64,000 bases of DNA from Variovorax atrisoli 110B. GTDB lineage: Bacteria > Pseudomonadota > Gammaproteobacteria > Burkholderiales > Burkholderiaceae_C. The notes beneath the pieces are model-generated. The model ran no database searches. It was not told the DNA's origin and saw nothing but the letters and a program-made list of their open reading frames with translations. The stretch's first letter is position 1. Each line of letters opens with the position of its first letter. Positions 1 to 8,978 of this stretch are shown here, one piece after another. A program made the position numbers and the translations under genes. The stretch is from NCBI RefSeq assembly GCF_000382045.1, contig NZ_KB907457.1:186001-250000 (forward strand), read 5' to 3'.

Positions 1-30
1 GCCCATGCGCAGGGTCGTCGGTTCGGTCAT
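1..30 (-). CDS. Partial gene at the left edge, first 10 codons only
   Basis: An ATG on the minus strand (bases 30-28) overlaps the TGA stop of the oxidoreductase gene to its right in an ATGA junction. The reading frame stays open to the window edge and gives MTEPTTLRMG. The overlap suggests translational coupling with the oxidoreductase, so this is probably the next gene of the same operon. Ten residues do not allow a function to be named. Confidence 0.5.
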   Translation of the reverse strand, partial: MTEPTTLRMG

Positions 31-1217
31 CTGCTTGTCTCCTGGTCGTCGGGTTGCTGTTCGCGGGCTTCGGCGCGCGCACGCGCCAGGCCGGGTGCGC
101 GCTTGGACAGCCATACGCCGTGGCGCACCGGCCATCGCTCGAAGCCCGGGTCCGCGTCGAGCGCGGCGGCTGCGTGGTGTGCCCAGTAAGGATCGAACAG
201 CGCCTCGCGGCCAAGCGCGACCAGGTCGGCGTCGCCAGCCGCGAGCACGGCTTCGGCCTGATGCGCATCGACGATCATCCCGACCGCCTGCGTCGGCACC
301 TGCGCCTCGCGCCGGATGCGCGCCGAGAACGGCACCTGGAAGCCCAGCCCGCGCGGCACGGGCAGCGCGCGCGTCTCCTCGGTGAGCCCGCCCGACGAGC
401 AGTCGATCACGTCCACGCCGCAGCGCTTGAGTTCGCGCGCGAGCACCACCGAGTCGTCGAGGTTCCAGCCGTCGAGCGTGCCGTCGACCGCGGAGAGGCG
501 GCAGAACAGCGGCTTGTGCGCGGGCCATGCGGCGCGCACGCGCTGCGCGATCTCCAGCGCGAGCCACATGCGGTTGTCGCGGCTGCCGCCGAGCGCGTCG
601 TCGCGATGGTTGGCGTTGGGCGACAAAAAGCTCGCCACCAGGTAGCCGTGCCCGAAGTGCAGCTCGACCACGTCGAAGCCCGCCTTGTCCGCGCGCAGCG
701 TGGCATCGACGAAGCGCTGAACCACCGCCGCGACGCCGTCGGCGTCGAGCGCGCGCGGCACCGACCAGCCCGGCCCCGCCGCGATCGCGCTCGGTCCCAG
801 GCGCTCCCACGGCTCCTCGTCGGCGGCCATGCGCGCGTCGCCCAGCGCGGCGCCGCCCTCCCACAGCGGCTCGCTGCCGGCCTTGCGCCCTGCATGCGCG
901 AGCTGCACGCCGATGGCGCTGCCCTGGGCATGGACGAAGTCGACCACGGCCTTCAGCGGCGCGATCTGGCTGTCGTTCCACAGCCCGAGGTCGGCCGTGC
1001 CGATGCGCCCGCGCGGATCGACCGCGGTGCTCTCGGTGAGGATCAGCCCCGCACCGCCGAGCGCGAACTTGCCCAAATGCACCATGTGCCACGGCGTCGC
1101 ATGGCCGCGGTCGGCGGCGTGCTGGCACATCGGCGAGATGACGACGCGGTTGGCCAGCGTGAGGCCGCGCAGCTGCAGGGGCTGGAACAGCAGGGGAAGG
1201 GAATCGACGGAAGACAT
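27..1217 (-). CDS. NADH:flavin oxidoreductase, old yellow enzyme (YqjM/xenobiotic reductase type)
   Basis: This 396-residue FMN enzyme belongs to the YqjM-like branch of old yellow enzymes, which use NAD(P)H to reduce activated C=C bonds of enones and xenobiotics in the cytoplasm. A conserved Cys at about residue 31 sits in SPMCQ, as in YqjM where it tunes the flavin. The substrate-binding His pair is in HFGH (residues 187-190), followed by SPxxNxRxD-like and GGSxxNR segments typical of the TIM barrel. Length is slightly above the usual 340-370. It is followed by an overlapping gene and preceded after 12 bases by a DMT transporter, so the three are likely co-transcribed. The physiological substrate is unknown. 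Confidence 0.92.
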   Translation of the reverse strand: MSSVDSLPLLFQPLQLRGLTLANRVVISPMCQHAADRGHATPWHMVHLGKFALGGAGLILTESTAVDPRGRIGTADLGLWNDSQIAPLKAVVDFVHAQGSAIGVQLAHAGRKAGSEPLWEGGAALGDARMAADEEPWERLGPSAIAAGPGWSVPRALDADGVAAVVQRFVDATLRADKAGFDVVELHFGHGYLVASFLSPNANHRDDALGGSRDNRMWLALEIAQRVRAAWPAHKPLFCRLSAVDGTLDGWNLDDSVVLARELKRCGVDVIDCSSGGLTEETRALPVPRGLGFQVPFSARIRREAQVPTQAVGMIVDAHQAEAVLAAGDADLVALGREALFDPYWAHHAAAALDADPGFERWPVRHGVWLSKRAPGLARARAEAREQQPDDQETSR

Positions 1218-1229
1218 GGATGGAAGAAA

Positions 1230-2198
1230 TCAGGGAGCAGGCTTGGACACGGTTGCGGCAACGGCAACGGCAGCGGCGGGCCGTGTGCCCAGCCAGGTGC
1301 CGCTCATCACCGCGGCGAAGCCGAACAGATGCCACCATGTCAGCCTCTCGCCCAGCAGCAGCGCCGCCACCGCGACGCCGAACACCGGCACCCAGTAGAG
1401 AAAGACGGCGGTGCGCGCCACGCCGATGACCGAGATGGCGCGGTTCCAGATCAGGTTGCCCGCGGCGGTGGCGGCCACGCCCGAGAACAGCACCAGCGCC
1501 CACGGCCACGCACCCGGAAAGAGCTGCGCTGCGCCCAGCGGCGACGGCCCGAGCAGCGCGTGCACCACCAGCATCGCCGTGCCCATCACGTAGATTCCCC
1601 AGCTCATCGACAGCGGATCGATCTGCCGGGCCAGGCGCTGCACGCCCACGCCGCCGACGGCGAAGCTCACCACCGAGAGCGCGAGCATCAGGTCGCCCAG
1701 CCCCGCATGCGACAGGCTCGCGCCCGGATGGCTCAGCACCACCGCCGCCACACCCGTGAAGCCCAGCGCCACGCCGACCAGACGCCGCGCCGTGAGCGCC
1801 TCGCGAAACACCAGCGCCGCCATCAGCGCCGACACCAGCGGACTCAGCGCCATGATCAACGCGCCGTTGGTGGCCGTCGAACGCTGCAGCCCCAGCGCGA
1901 ACAGGATCTGGTTGGCGTACACCATCAGGAAGCCGCAGCCGGCCAGTGCCGCAAGACGCCGCATGCCGAACCCCGGCACCCCGCTGCGCCGCCACAGCAC
2001 GATCGCGCTCAGCGCCATGCAGGCCACCACCATGCGCAAGGCCGCCAGCGGCAGCGCCTCGAAGAAGCCCGTCAGCACCTTCACCGCCGACACGTTCACG
2101 CCCCACACCAGCATCCCCAGCAGCAGCCAGGCCTGCACGGCGGCCGGTGTGGCGCCCGCTGAGGACGATGAAGATGACGACGGCGCAAGCTGGTTCAT
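1230..2198 (-). CDS. EamA/DMT-family transporter
   Basis: This 322-residue integral membrane protein shows about ten hydrophobic segments in two EamA halves, the architecture of drug/metabolite transporters of the RhaT/PecM type. A Ser-rich, poorly conserved N-terminal tail of about 20 residues precedes the first membrane segment. The repeated features are a Gly/Trp-rich first helix and the second-half segment ending in a conserved Pro-Val-Phe-Gly stretch. It probably exports a small metabolite, and the substrate cannot be read from sequence. It lies 12 bases upstream of the flavin oxidoreductase on the same strand. Confidence 0.9.
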   Translation of the reverse strand: MNQLAPSSSSSSSAGATPAAVQAWLLLGMLVWGVNVSAVKVLTGFFEALPLAALRMVVACMALSAIVLWRRSGVPGFGMRRLAALAGCGFLMVYANQILFALGLQRSTATNGALIMALSPLVSALMAALVFREALTARRLVGVALGFTGVAAVVLSHPGASLSHAGLGDLMLALSVVSFAVGGVGVQRLARQIDPLSMSWGIYVMGTAMLVVHALLGPSPLGAAQLFPGAWPWALVLFSGVAATAAGNLIWNRAISVIGVARTAVFLYWVPVFGVAVAALLLGERLTWWHLFGFAAVMSGTWLGTRPAAAVAVAATVSKPAP

Positions 2199-2263
2199 TT
2201 CAATCGTTCCGCCAGAGACAACCGTACACCACGGCCCGCGCAGCGAGGCCTCTTCGCAGGCTC

Positions 2264-2345
2264 CCGCGGAACCGGCTCTGCCGGGCCGCAGGGTGCGCCC
2301 CCGCGAGGGGGTGTCCGAGCCACACGAAGTGGGCGAGGCTGGGGG
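2264..2345 (-). repeat. Intergenic structured repeat, copy 1
   Basis: This copy lies between the MBL-fold gene and the DMT transporter gene, both minus strand. It has the family core: an AACCGGC-NNN-GCCGG hairpin, a run of C and G (CCCCGCGAGGGG) and the tail CACGAAGTGGGCGAGGCTGGGGG. The motif order matches the other copies, read here on the minus strand as the transcript would be. The tail is diverged (GGGCGAGG for GCGCGAAG). Confidence 0.75.
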
Positions 2346-2366
2346 TGATCAACAGTCCTGGGGAGG

Positions 2367-3335
2367 TCATCCCTCCAGCTCGTTCCACATCTCGATGTCG
2401 CGCTCCGCGGTCCAGATGCGCGGGTGGACGTGACCCGTCGCTTCGTCGTACGCACGCGTCACGTCGAAGGGCATGCAGTGGTCGAAGATCACCCAGTGGC
2501 CGTAGGTGGGGCGCAGCGCCGCCACCGTCTCCTTGTAGATCGCGTTCAGCGTCTTGCCCTGCGCCACGCCATTGTTGACGAGCGTGTACACGTCGGAGAT
2601 GAAGGCGCGCGTGGAGGCGATGGCCTTGCGCACGTCGGCTGCGTTCTCCAGCGCGGCGCCGCGGCCGGGCACCAGCTTCTCGAAGCCGAAGCCGGCGAGG
2701 CGGTCGAGCGTGGCGGGCCAGTCGCGGAAGTAGCAGTCGCCGGCGTAGGCGGTGCTCTGGTATTCGACGAGGTCGCCCGCGAAGCAGATCTTCTGGTCTT
2801 CGAGGTAGGCGATGGTGTCGCCCTTGGTGTGGCCGCGGCCCACCTGCGCGATCTTCACTTCGAGCTTCTTGCCCAGCCACACGCTCATGGTGCCGTCGAA
2901 GGTCATGGTCGGCCAGGTCAGGCCCGGCGGCACCGACTCGACGTTGCGGAACAGGCGCGGGAAGCGGCCGATCTCGCTGGCCTTGTCCTGCTCGCCGCGC
3001 TCGACGATCAGGTCGTAGGTGTCGCGGCTGGCGATGATCTGCTCGGCGCCCTCCTTGAAGTAGGCCGAGGCGCCCAGCACGCGCACCGCGTGGTAGTGCG
3101 ACAGCAGCACGTACTTGATGGGCAGCGGCGTCACCTCGCGGATGCGGCGGATCACGTCCTGCGCCATCGCCGGCGTGGCCTGCGTGTCCACCACCATCAC
3201 GGCCTCGTCGCCGATGAAGATGCCGGTGTTGGGGTCGCCCTCGGCGGTGTAGGCGTAGGCGTTCTCCGAGAGGCGGGTGAACGAGACCTTCTTTTCCTCG
3301 AGGTCGGCGTGGCTGGCGAATTTCTTGGTGGTCAT
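2367..3335 (-). CDS. MBL-fold metallo-hydrolase-like protein with altered metal motif
   Basis: This 322-residue protein has the metallo-beta-lactamase fold order. An N-terminal beta region is followed by LLSHYHAVR (residues 78-85), then GRGHTKGD with His169, then FAGDLVE with Asp188, and a late His in IFDHCMPFD. The canonical HxHxDH is HYHAVR here, so the Asp and third His that ligate the second zinc are replaced by Val and Arg. The first two His, His169 and Asp188 remain. It may bind one metal or work differently. It follows livF by 30 bases and is the last gene of the transporter cluster, suggesting hydrolysis of the imported compound or a thioester or lactone derived from it. Confidence 0.85.
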   Translation of the reverse strand: MTTKKFASHADLEEKKVSFTRLSENAYAYTAEGDPNTGIFIGDEAVMVVDTQATPAMAQDVIRRIREVTPLPIKYVLLSHYHAVRVLGASAYFKEGAEQIIASRDTYDLIVERGEQDKASEIGRFPRLFRNVESVPPGLTWPTMTFDGTMSVWLGKKLEVKIAQVGRGHTKGDTIAYLEDQKICFAGDLVEYQSTAYAGDCYFRDWPATLDRLAGFGFEKLVPGRGAALENAADVRKAIASTRAFISDVYTLVNNGVAQGKTLNAIYKETVAALRPTYGHWVIFDHCMPFDVTRAYDEATGHVHPRIWTAERDIEMWNELEG

Positions 3336-3365
3336 TGGGAGTTCCTTTGAAATGAGCGATGCGGG

Positions 3366-4076
<711 letters not shown>

Positions 4077-4096
4077 GATGGTTTCGGTCTTTCTGC

Positions 4097-5887
4097 TCAG
4101 GCCGGCATGGCCGTGGCCAGTGCCTCTTCTTCTTCGTCGTCCACGCCCAGGTAGGCCTCGACCACGCGCGGGTTGGCCTGCACCTCGGCGGGCCGGCCCT
4201 CGGCGATCTTGATGCCGTAGTCGAGCACGATCACGTGGTCGGAGATCGACATCACCAGGTCCATGTGGTGCTCCACCATCAGGATCGACACGCCGCACTT
4301 GCCGATGCGCAGCAGCAGCTCGCCGAGCTCGGCCGTCTCCTGCGGGTTGAGGCCCGCTGCCGGTTCGTCGAGCAGCAGCAGCTGCGGCTCGGTGGCCAGT
4401 GCGCGCGCCAGTTCCACGCGGCGCTGCAGTCCGTAGGGCAGGCTGCCCGCGGGCCAGTGCGCCAGGTGGCCGAGGTCGACGAGGTCGAGCAGCTGCAGCG
4501 CGCGCTCGCGCGTCGCCTTCTCCTGCCGGTTCGCGGTGGGCCAGGCCACCAGCGACGACACGAAGCCGTTGCTCATGCGGCTGTGGCGCCCGAGCATGAC
4601 GTTGTCGAGCACCGAGAGATCCGCGAACAGGCGCAGGTTCTGGAAGGTGCGGCCCATGCCCATGCAGCAGATGGCATGCGCCGGCTGGCCCACGATGTTG
4701 CGGCCCAGGAAGCGGATCGAGCCCGCGTCGGGTTCGATCACGCCGGTGAGCATGTTGATCATGGTGCTCTTGCCCGCGCCGTTCGGCCCGATCAGCGCAT
4801 GGATGTGGCCGCGCTGCAGGCGAAACGACACGTCCTGCGCCGGCTTCACGCCGCCGTACGACTTGGTCACGCCCTGCACCACCAGCAGCTCGCCTTCGCC
4901 GCCGGGGCCGATCTGGCCCGGCACGCCGCTGCCGCCCGCGCCTTCGCCGCGATGGCGCGACTTCATGAACCACTTGTTGAAGAGGCCCACCACGCCGCCG
5001 GGCATCACGTACAGCGCGAACAGCAGCAGGAAGCCATAGAGGAAGTGCTGTGCCGAGGGCCAGCGCGCGAGCAGCGCGTCGGTCAGCGTGAGCAGCACCG
5101 CGCCCACCAGCGGGCCGTACATCGAGCCCGCGCCGCCGAACAGCACCAGCAGCAGGATGAAGATCGACAGGTGGAAGGTGATGAAGTCGGAGTTGATGTA
5201 CTGGTTCTGCTGCGCCACCAGCGCGCCCGCGATGCCGCAGGTGACGGCCGCGACCACGAAGGCCATGACCTTGGCGCGGTACACGCGAACGCCCACGGAG
5301 GAAGACGCGATCTCGTCCGCCTGCAGCGACAGCAGCGCGCGCCCGAAGCGGCCGCCCAGCAGGTTGCGCAGCAAGAGGTGCAGCGCCGCGCACAGCACGA
5401 TGCCGAGGATCACCCACTGCGTGGTGTCCAGCGGCGCGCCCTTCCAGGTGAGCGGCCGGATGCCGTAGATGCCCTGGGCGCCGCCGAACACGTCGGTCCA
5501 TTCGCCCACGAGCTTCTCGACCACGATGCCGAAGGCCAGCGTGACCATGGCGAGGTACGGCCCCTTCACGCGCAGCGAGGGCAGCGCGATCAGCACGCCG
5601 CACAGGCCCGAGATGACGGCGGCCAGTGCGAGCGCGAGCCACGGGTCCATGTCGGTGCGCGATGTCAGCAGCGCCACCCCGTAGGCGCCAGCCGCGAACA
5701 GCCCGGCCTGGCCGAGCGATTTCTGCCCCGCGTAGCCCACCAGCACGTTCATGCCGGCGGCGCAGAGGTAGTAGACGCACATCATGAAGGCGATGCGCAG
5801 GTAGTAGTCGTTGCCCGACGTCGAGACGATGCCGCAGAGCACGGCCGCGACCAGCACCACGGCGAGGGGATGGGCCAGGCGCTTCAT
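4097..5887 (-). CDS. LivM-LivG fusion: ABC permease joined to ATP-binding protein
   Basis: The 596-residue product joins a LivM permease (about residues 1-325, eight or more membrane segments, GYAGQKSLGQAGLFAAGAYG signature) to a LivG ATPase. The two halves are connected by a Gly-rich linker of about 25 residues. The ATPase half has Walker A GPNGAGKST near residue 370, a signature-like LPYGLQRRVELARAL, and LLLLDEPAAGLNP. The signature is degenerate, as is common in LivG. The start MKRLAHPL overlaps the livH stop by four bases (ATGA), indicating coupling. The natural fusion replaces two separate genes of the standard liv operon. Confidence 0.95.
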   Translation of the reverse strand: MKRLAHPLAVVLVAAVLCGIVSTSGNDYYLRIAFMMCVYYLCAAGMNVLVGYAGQKSLGQAGLFAAGAYGVALLTSRTDMDPWLALALAAVISGLCGVLIALPSLRVKGPYLAMVTLAFGIVVEKLVGEWTDVFGGAQGIYGIRPLTWKGAPLDTTQWVILGIVLCAALHLLLRNLLGGRFGRALLSLQADEIASSSVGVRVYRAKVMAFVVAAVTCGIAGALVAQQNQYINSDFITFHLSIFILLLVLFGGAGSMYGPLVGAVLLTLTDALLARWPSAQHFLYGFLLLFALYVMPGGVVGLFNKWFMKSRHRGEGAGGSGVPGQIGPGGEGELLVVQGVTKSYGGVKPAQDVSFRLQRGHIHALIGPNGAGKSTMINMLTGVIEPDAGSIRFLGRNIVGQPAHAICCMGMGRTFQNLRLFADLSVLDNVMLGRHSRMSNGFVSSLVAWPTANRQEKATRERALQLLDLVDLGHLAHWPAGSLPYGLQRRVELARALATEPQLLLLDEPAAGLNPQETAELGELLLRIGKCGVSILMVEHHMDLVMSISDHVIVLDYGIKIAEGRPAEVQANPRVVEAYLGVDDEEEEALATAMPA

Positions 5888-6807
5888 ACCTTCTCCACCG
5901 TCGAGCGGCCGAACAGGCCCGTGGGGCGGAATGCCAGCACCAGGATGACGAGCGCGAACACCGCCACCTCGCGCCACTGCGCCTGCCAGAGGTTGACCAT
6001 CGACTCGAGCACGCCGAGCAGGAAGCCTCCGATCACGCAGCCGCGCGGATTGCTCAGCCCGCCGATCATCGCGCCCGAGAAGCCCTTGAGCCCCACGGTG
6101 AGGCCCATGAAGAGCGAGGCCTGCGCGATGGGCGCGAGCAGGAAGCCCGAGAGCCCTGCCAGCGCCGAGCTGACGACGAAGGCGCCGATCATCATCGCGT
6201 TGGTGTTGATGCCCATCAGGCTCGCGACGTTGCCGTTCTGCGCCACCGCGCGCATCGCCTTGCCGACCATGGTGCGGTTCATCACGCGGTCGAAACCCAG
6301 CATCACGACCACGGCCACGCCGAGCGTGAGCAACTCCTGCGGACGCACACCCACGCCGAAAAGGCGGATCACGGTGTCGCCCACGGGCGCGGGCACCACC
6401 ACCGGCTTCGGGCCCCAGATGGCGAGGCCCACGCTCTGCAGGATCACGCCGAAGCCAAGCGTGCTCATCACCCAGGCCATGCCGGGGCGGCCGGCGAAAG
6501 GCCGCACGCCCAGCACGTAGAGCAGCCAGCCCAGCAGCCCCATCACGCCGAGCGCGGCCAGCAGCGCGAACAGCTGCGCGCCCGCGCCGGGCACGGCGTC
6601 GCCGAAGGTGGTGGAGCTCAGCGGCTTGCCCAGTACCAGGAACAGGGCGCTCATGCCGATGAAGGCGCCGGCCGAGACGAACTCGCCGTGCGAGAAGTTC
6701 AGCGTCTTGGTGGTCGTGAACGTGATGCTGAATCCCAGCGCCACCAGCGCATAGGCACCGCCGACGGCGAGCCCGCTGATGAGCGCCTGCAGGAGCGCTT
6801 CAACCAT
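5884..6807 (-). CDS. livH: Branched-chain amino acid-type ABC transporter permease LivH
   Basis: This 307-residue membrane protein has the LivH family start (GLAVGGAYALVALGFS), the conserved NFSHGEF segment after the first helices, and about eight membrane segments. It forms the inner-membrane channel together with the LivM domain encoded directly downstream with a 4-base overlap. The binding protein lies 75 bases upstream. Length is normal for the family. Confidence 0.95.
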   Translation of the reverse strand: MVEALLQALISGLAVGGAYALVALGFSITFTTTKTLNFSHGEFVSAGAFIGMSALFLVLGKPLSSTTFGDAVPGAGAQLFALLAALGVMGLLGWLLYVLGVRPFAGRPGMAWVMSTLGFGVILQSVGLAIWGPKPVVVPAPVGDTVIRLFGVGVRPQELLTLGVAVVVMLGFDRVMNRTMVGKAMRAVAQNGNVASLMGINTNAMMIGAFVVSSALAGLSGFLLAPIAQASLFMGLTVGLKGFSGAMIGGLSNPRGCVIGGFLLGVLESMVNLWQAQWREVAVFALVILVLAFRPTGLFGRSTVEKV

Positions 6808-6882
6808 GGTATGTATCTCCGTTGCGAGACGGCGCCGGCTGCCGCGCGGGCAGGCCGGTCGCGCCTCATCTTTCTGTCTTGC

Positions 6883-8091
6883 TTACTGCTTGAAGTCGGC
6901 CGGCTTGAGGCCCTGGATCAGCGCGTCGCTGTAGGGCAGCAGCTTGCCGTCCTTCCAGCGGATCCAGACCAGGTCCTTGGCGGTCAGCGCCTCGTGGTTG
7001 GTCTTGCTGAAGGGCTTGTCGTAGGTCTTCAGCACGCCCTGCACGGGCGTCTTCAGGTCTTCGAGCGCCGCGCGCACCGCAGCGCCGTCGGTGCTGTTGG
7101 CCTGCTTCATGGCCTGCGCCAGCAGCTGCATGGAGTCGTAGCCGTGCAGCGCGAACGAGAACGAGCCGGGCGCCTTCAGCTTGGCGCCGATGCGGTCGAA
7201 CAGCTTCTGCTGCGCGGGCGTGCGGGTCTCGCTCACGGTGCGCATGAAGATGGGCTTCTCGGCCAGCGCCTTGCCCGCCGCGTCGTAGAAGGTGATGTTG
7301 TCGGCGGCCCAGGAGGTGAGCGTCAGCGGGAAGTAGTTGATCTTCTCCATGCTGCGCACCAGCTGCGCGATGGGCGTGCCCTGCGCCCACACCACCACGG
7401 TGTCGACGTTGGCGGCCTTCATCTTCGACAACTGCGAGGTCATGTCGGTGTCGCCGACGCCGAAGCGCTCGGTGGCGGCGATCTTGATGTCCTGCAGCTT
7501 GGCGATCTCTTCCATGTCCTTCAGGCCGCCCTGGCCGTAGCCGGTGGTCTCGGCCATCAGGCCCACCACCTTGGAGCCGGCGGTGTTCTTCTTCACGTAG
7601 GCCATGAGTGCGGCGACCTGCTCGCGGTCGACCATCGAGACGCGGAACATGTAGTTGTCGGCGCCGGGACTCATCGGCTTGGTGATGTCGGTGCCCGAGC
7701 CCACGTTGCCCAGCACTGGGATCTTCTTCTGGTTGGCGATGTGCTTCCACGCCATCGCGTTGCCCGAGTTGGTGGGGCCGAACACCGCCACCACCTTCTC
7801 GTTGTCGATCAGGTCGCTCATGTTCTGTATCGACTTGGGCGGGGCCGACACGTCGTCGCGCGTGACCAGCGCGAGCTTCTTGCCGAGCACGCCGCCGGCG
7901 GCGTTGATGTCGGCGATGGCCGCTTCCATGCCCAGCACCGCGGCCTGCCCGCTCTGCGCCGAGGGCGATGCGGAAAGGTCGCCGTTGTAGCCGACCTTGA
8001 TGTCCTGCGCCATGGCGCCGGTTGCGCCGGCCGCGAAGGCGGCGAACGCCGCTGCGGCGAGCAGCGTCTTGTACAGACGGATGGTTTTCAT
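6883..8091 (-). CDS. ABC transporter periplasmic substrate-binding protein (LivK/HAAT type)
   Basis: This 402-residue type I periplasmic binding protein has a signal peptide of about 28 residues ending GAMA|QD. It shows the family features: GYNGDLS at the mature N-terminus, a GGVLGKKL stretch, and VAVFGPTNSG in the first lobe. It delivers the ligand to LivH/LivM-G. Divergence from true leucine-binding proteins and the catabolic neighbours argue for a non-amino-acid ligand, which is inference. It is transcribed with the SDR and FAD dehydrogenase genes upstream. Confidence 0.93.
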   Translation of the reverse strand: MKTIRLYKTLLAAAAFAAFAAGATGAMAQDIKVGYNGDLSASPSAQSGQAAVLGMEAAIADINAAGGVLGKKLALVTRDDVSAPPKSIQNMSDLIDNEKVVAVFGPTNSGNAMAWKHIANQKKIPVLGNVGSGTDITKPMSPGADNYMFRVSMVDREQVAALMAYVKKNTAGSKVVGLMAETTGYGQGGLKDMEEIAKLQDIKIAATERFGVGDTDMTSQLSKMKAANVDTVVVWAQGTPIAQLVRSMEKINYFPLTLTSWAADNITFYDAAGKALAEKPIFMRTVSETRTPAQQKLFDRIGAKLKAPGSFSFALHGYDSMQLLAQAMKQANSTDGAAVRAALEDLKTPVQGVLKTYDKPFSKTNHEALTAKDLVWIRWKDGKLLPYSDALIQGLKPADFKQ

Positions 8092-8158
8092 TTTTTGTCT
8101 CCTGAGGTTGACGGACGAGGAAGCGGAAAAAGCGGAAAGCAGAAGGCAGGAAGGAGGC

Positions 8159-8935
8159 TCAGACGGCGAGGAAGCCGCCGTCCACCGGCAGCACGATGCC
8201 GGTGACGTAGCGCGACATGTCGCTGGCCAGGAAGATCACCGGGCCCACCAGGTCTTCGGTCTGGCCGACGCGGCCCATCGGGATGCGGGTCATGAACGAT
8301 TCGAGGCGCTGCGGGTTCTCGCGCGTGGCCGCGGTCATGGGCGTCTCGATCACGCCGGGGGCCAGCGCGTTGACGCGCACGCCGGCAGGCGCGAGTTCCT
8401 GCGCGAGCGACTGCGTGAGCATCTTGATCGCGCCCTTCGAGGGCGAGTAGCCCAGGCTCGCGCCCTGCCCCGCATAGGCGGCGATGGAGGCGATGTTGAT
8501 GATCGAGCCCTTCGTCTGCTTGAGCATCGGGATGAAGGCCAGCGTGGTGTTGAAGGTGCCGTGCACGTTCACGTCGATGGTCTTCTTCCAGTTGGCCGCG
8601 GCGTTCGGGCTGCTGGTGTTCTCGCGGATGATGATGCCGGCGTTGTTGACCAGCAGGTCGACGTTGCCGATCTCCCTGCCCACGCGCTCGGCCATCGCCT
8701 GGCAGGCCTCGGGGGCGGTGACGTCGAGCACGAAGGACCAGGCCTCGCCGCCCGCGTCGCGCACCAGCTGCGCGGTTTCGCTGACGGTGGCGTCGTTCAT
8801 GTCGGTGACGACGACGCGCGCGCCGGCCTGCGCCAGGCCCAGCGCGAGCGCGCGGCCGTTGCCCTGGCCCGCGCCGGTGATGAAGGCCAGGCGGCCTTCG
8901 AGCAGGCGGGGTGCGACGGTGGATGGAAAGGCCAT
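8159..8935 (-). CDS. Short-chain dehydrogenase/reductase
   Basis: This 258-residue classical SDR has the cofactor motif TGAGQGNG (residues 20-27), Asp45 at the end of the second strand (NAD(H) preference), NNAG at 97-100, Ser150 and YSPSK (Tyr163, Lys167). It should oxidise or reduce a hydroxyl/keto group. It lies between an FAD-dependent ketosteroid-dehydrogenase-like gene and the ABC importer, so it likely acts in the same catabolic route, for example as a hydroxyacyl or hydroxysteroid dehydrogenase. The precise substrate is not visible. Confidence 0.93.
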   Translation of the reverse strand: MAFPSTVAPRLLEGRLAFITGAGQGNGRALALGLAQAGARVVVTDMNDATVSETAQLVRDAGGEAWSFVLDVTAPEACQAMAERVGREIGNVDLLVNNAGIIIRENTSSPNAAANWKKTIDVNVHGTFNTTLAFIPMLKQTKGSIINIASIAAYAGQGASLGYSPSKGAIKMLTQSLAQELAPAGVRVNALAPGVIETPMTAATRENPQRLESFMTRIPMGRVGQTEDLVGPVIFLASDMSRYVTGIVLPVDGGFLAV

Positions 8936-8978
8936 CGGTGTCTCCTTCTTTCTCTGTCTATGTATGTATGGATGAGGC

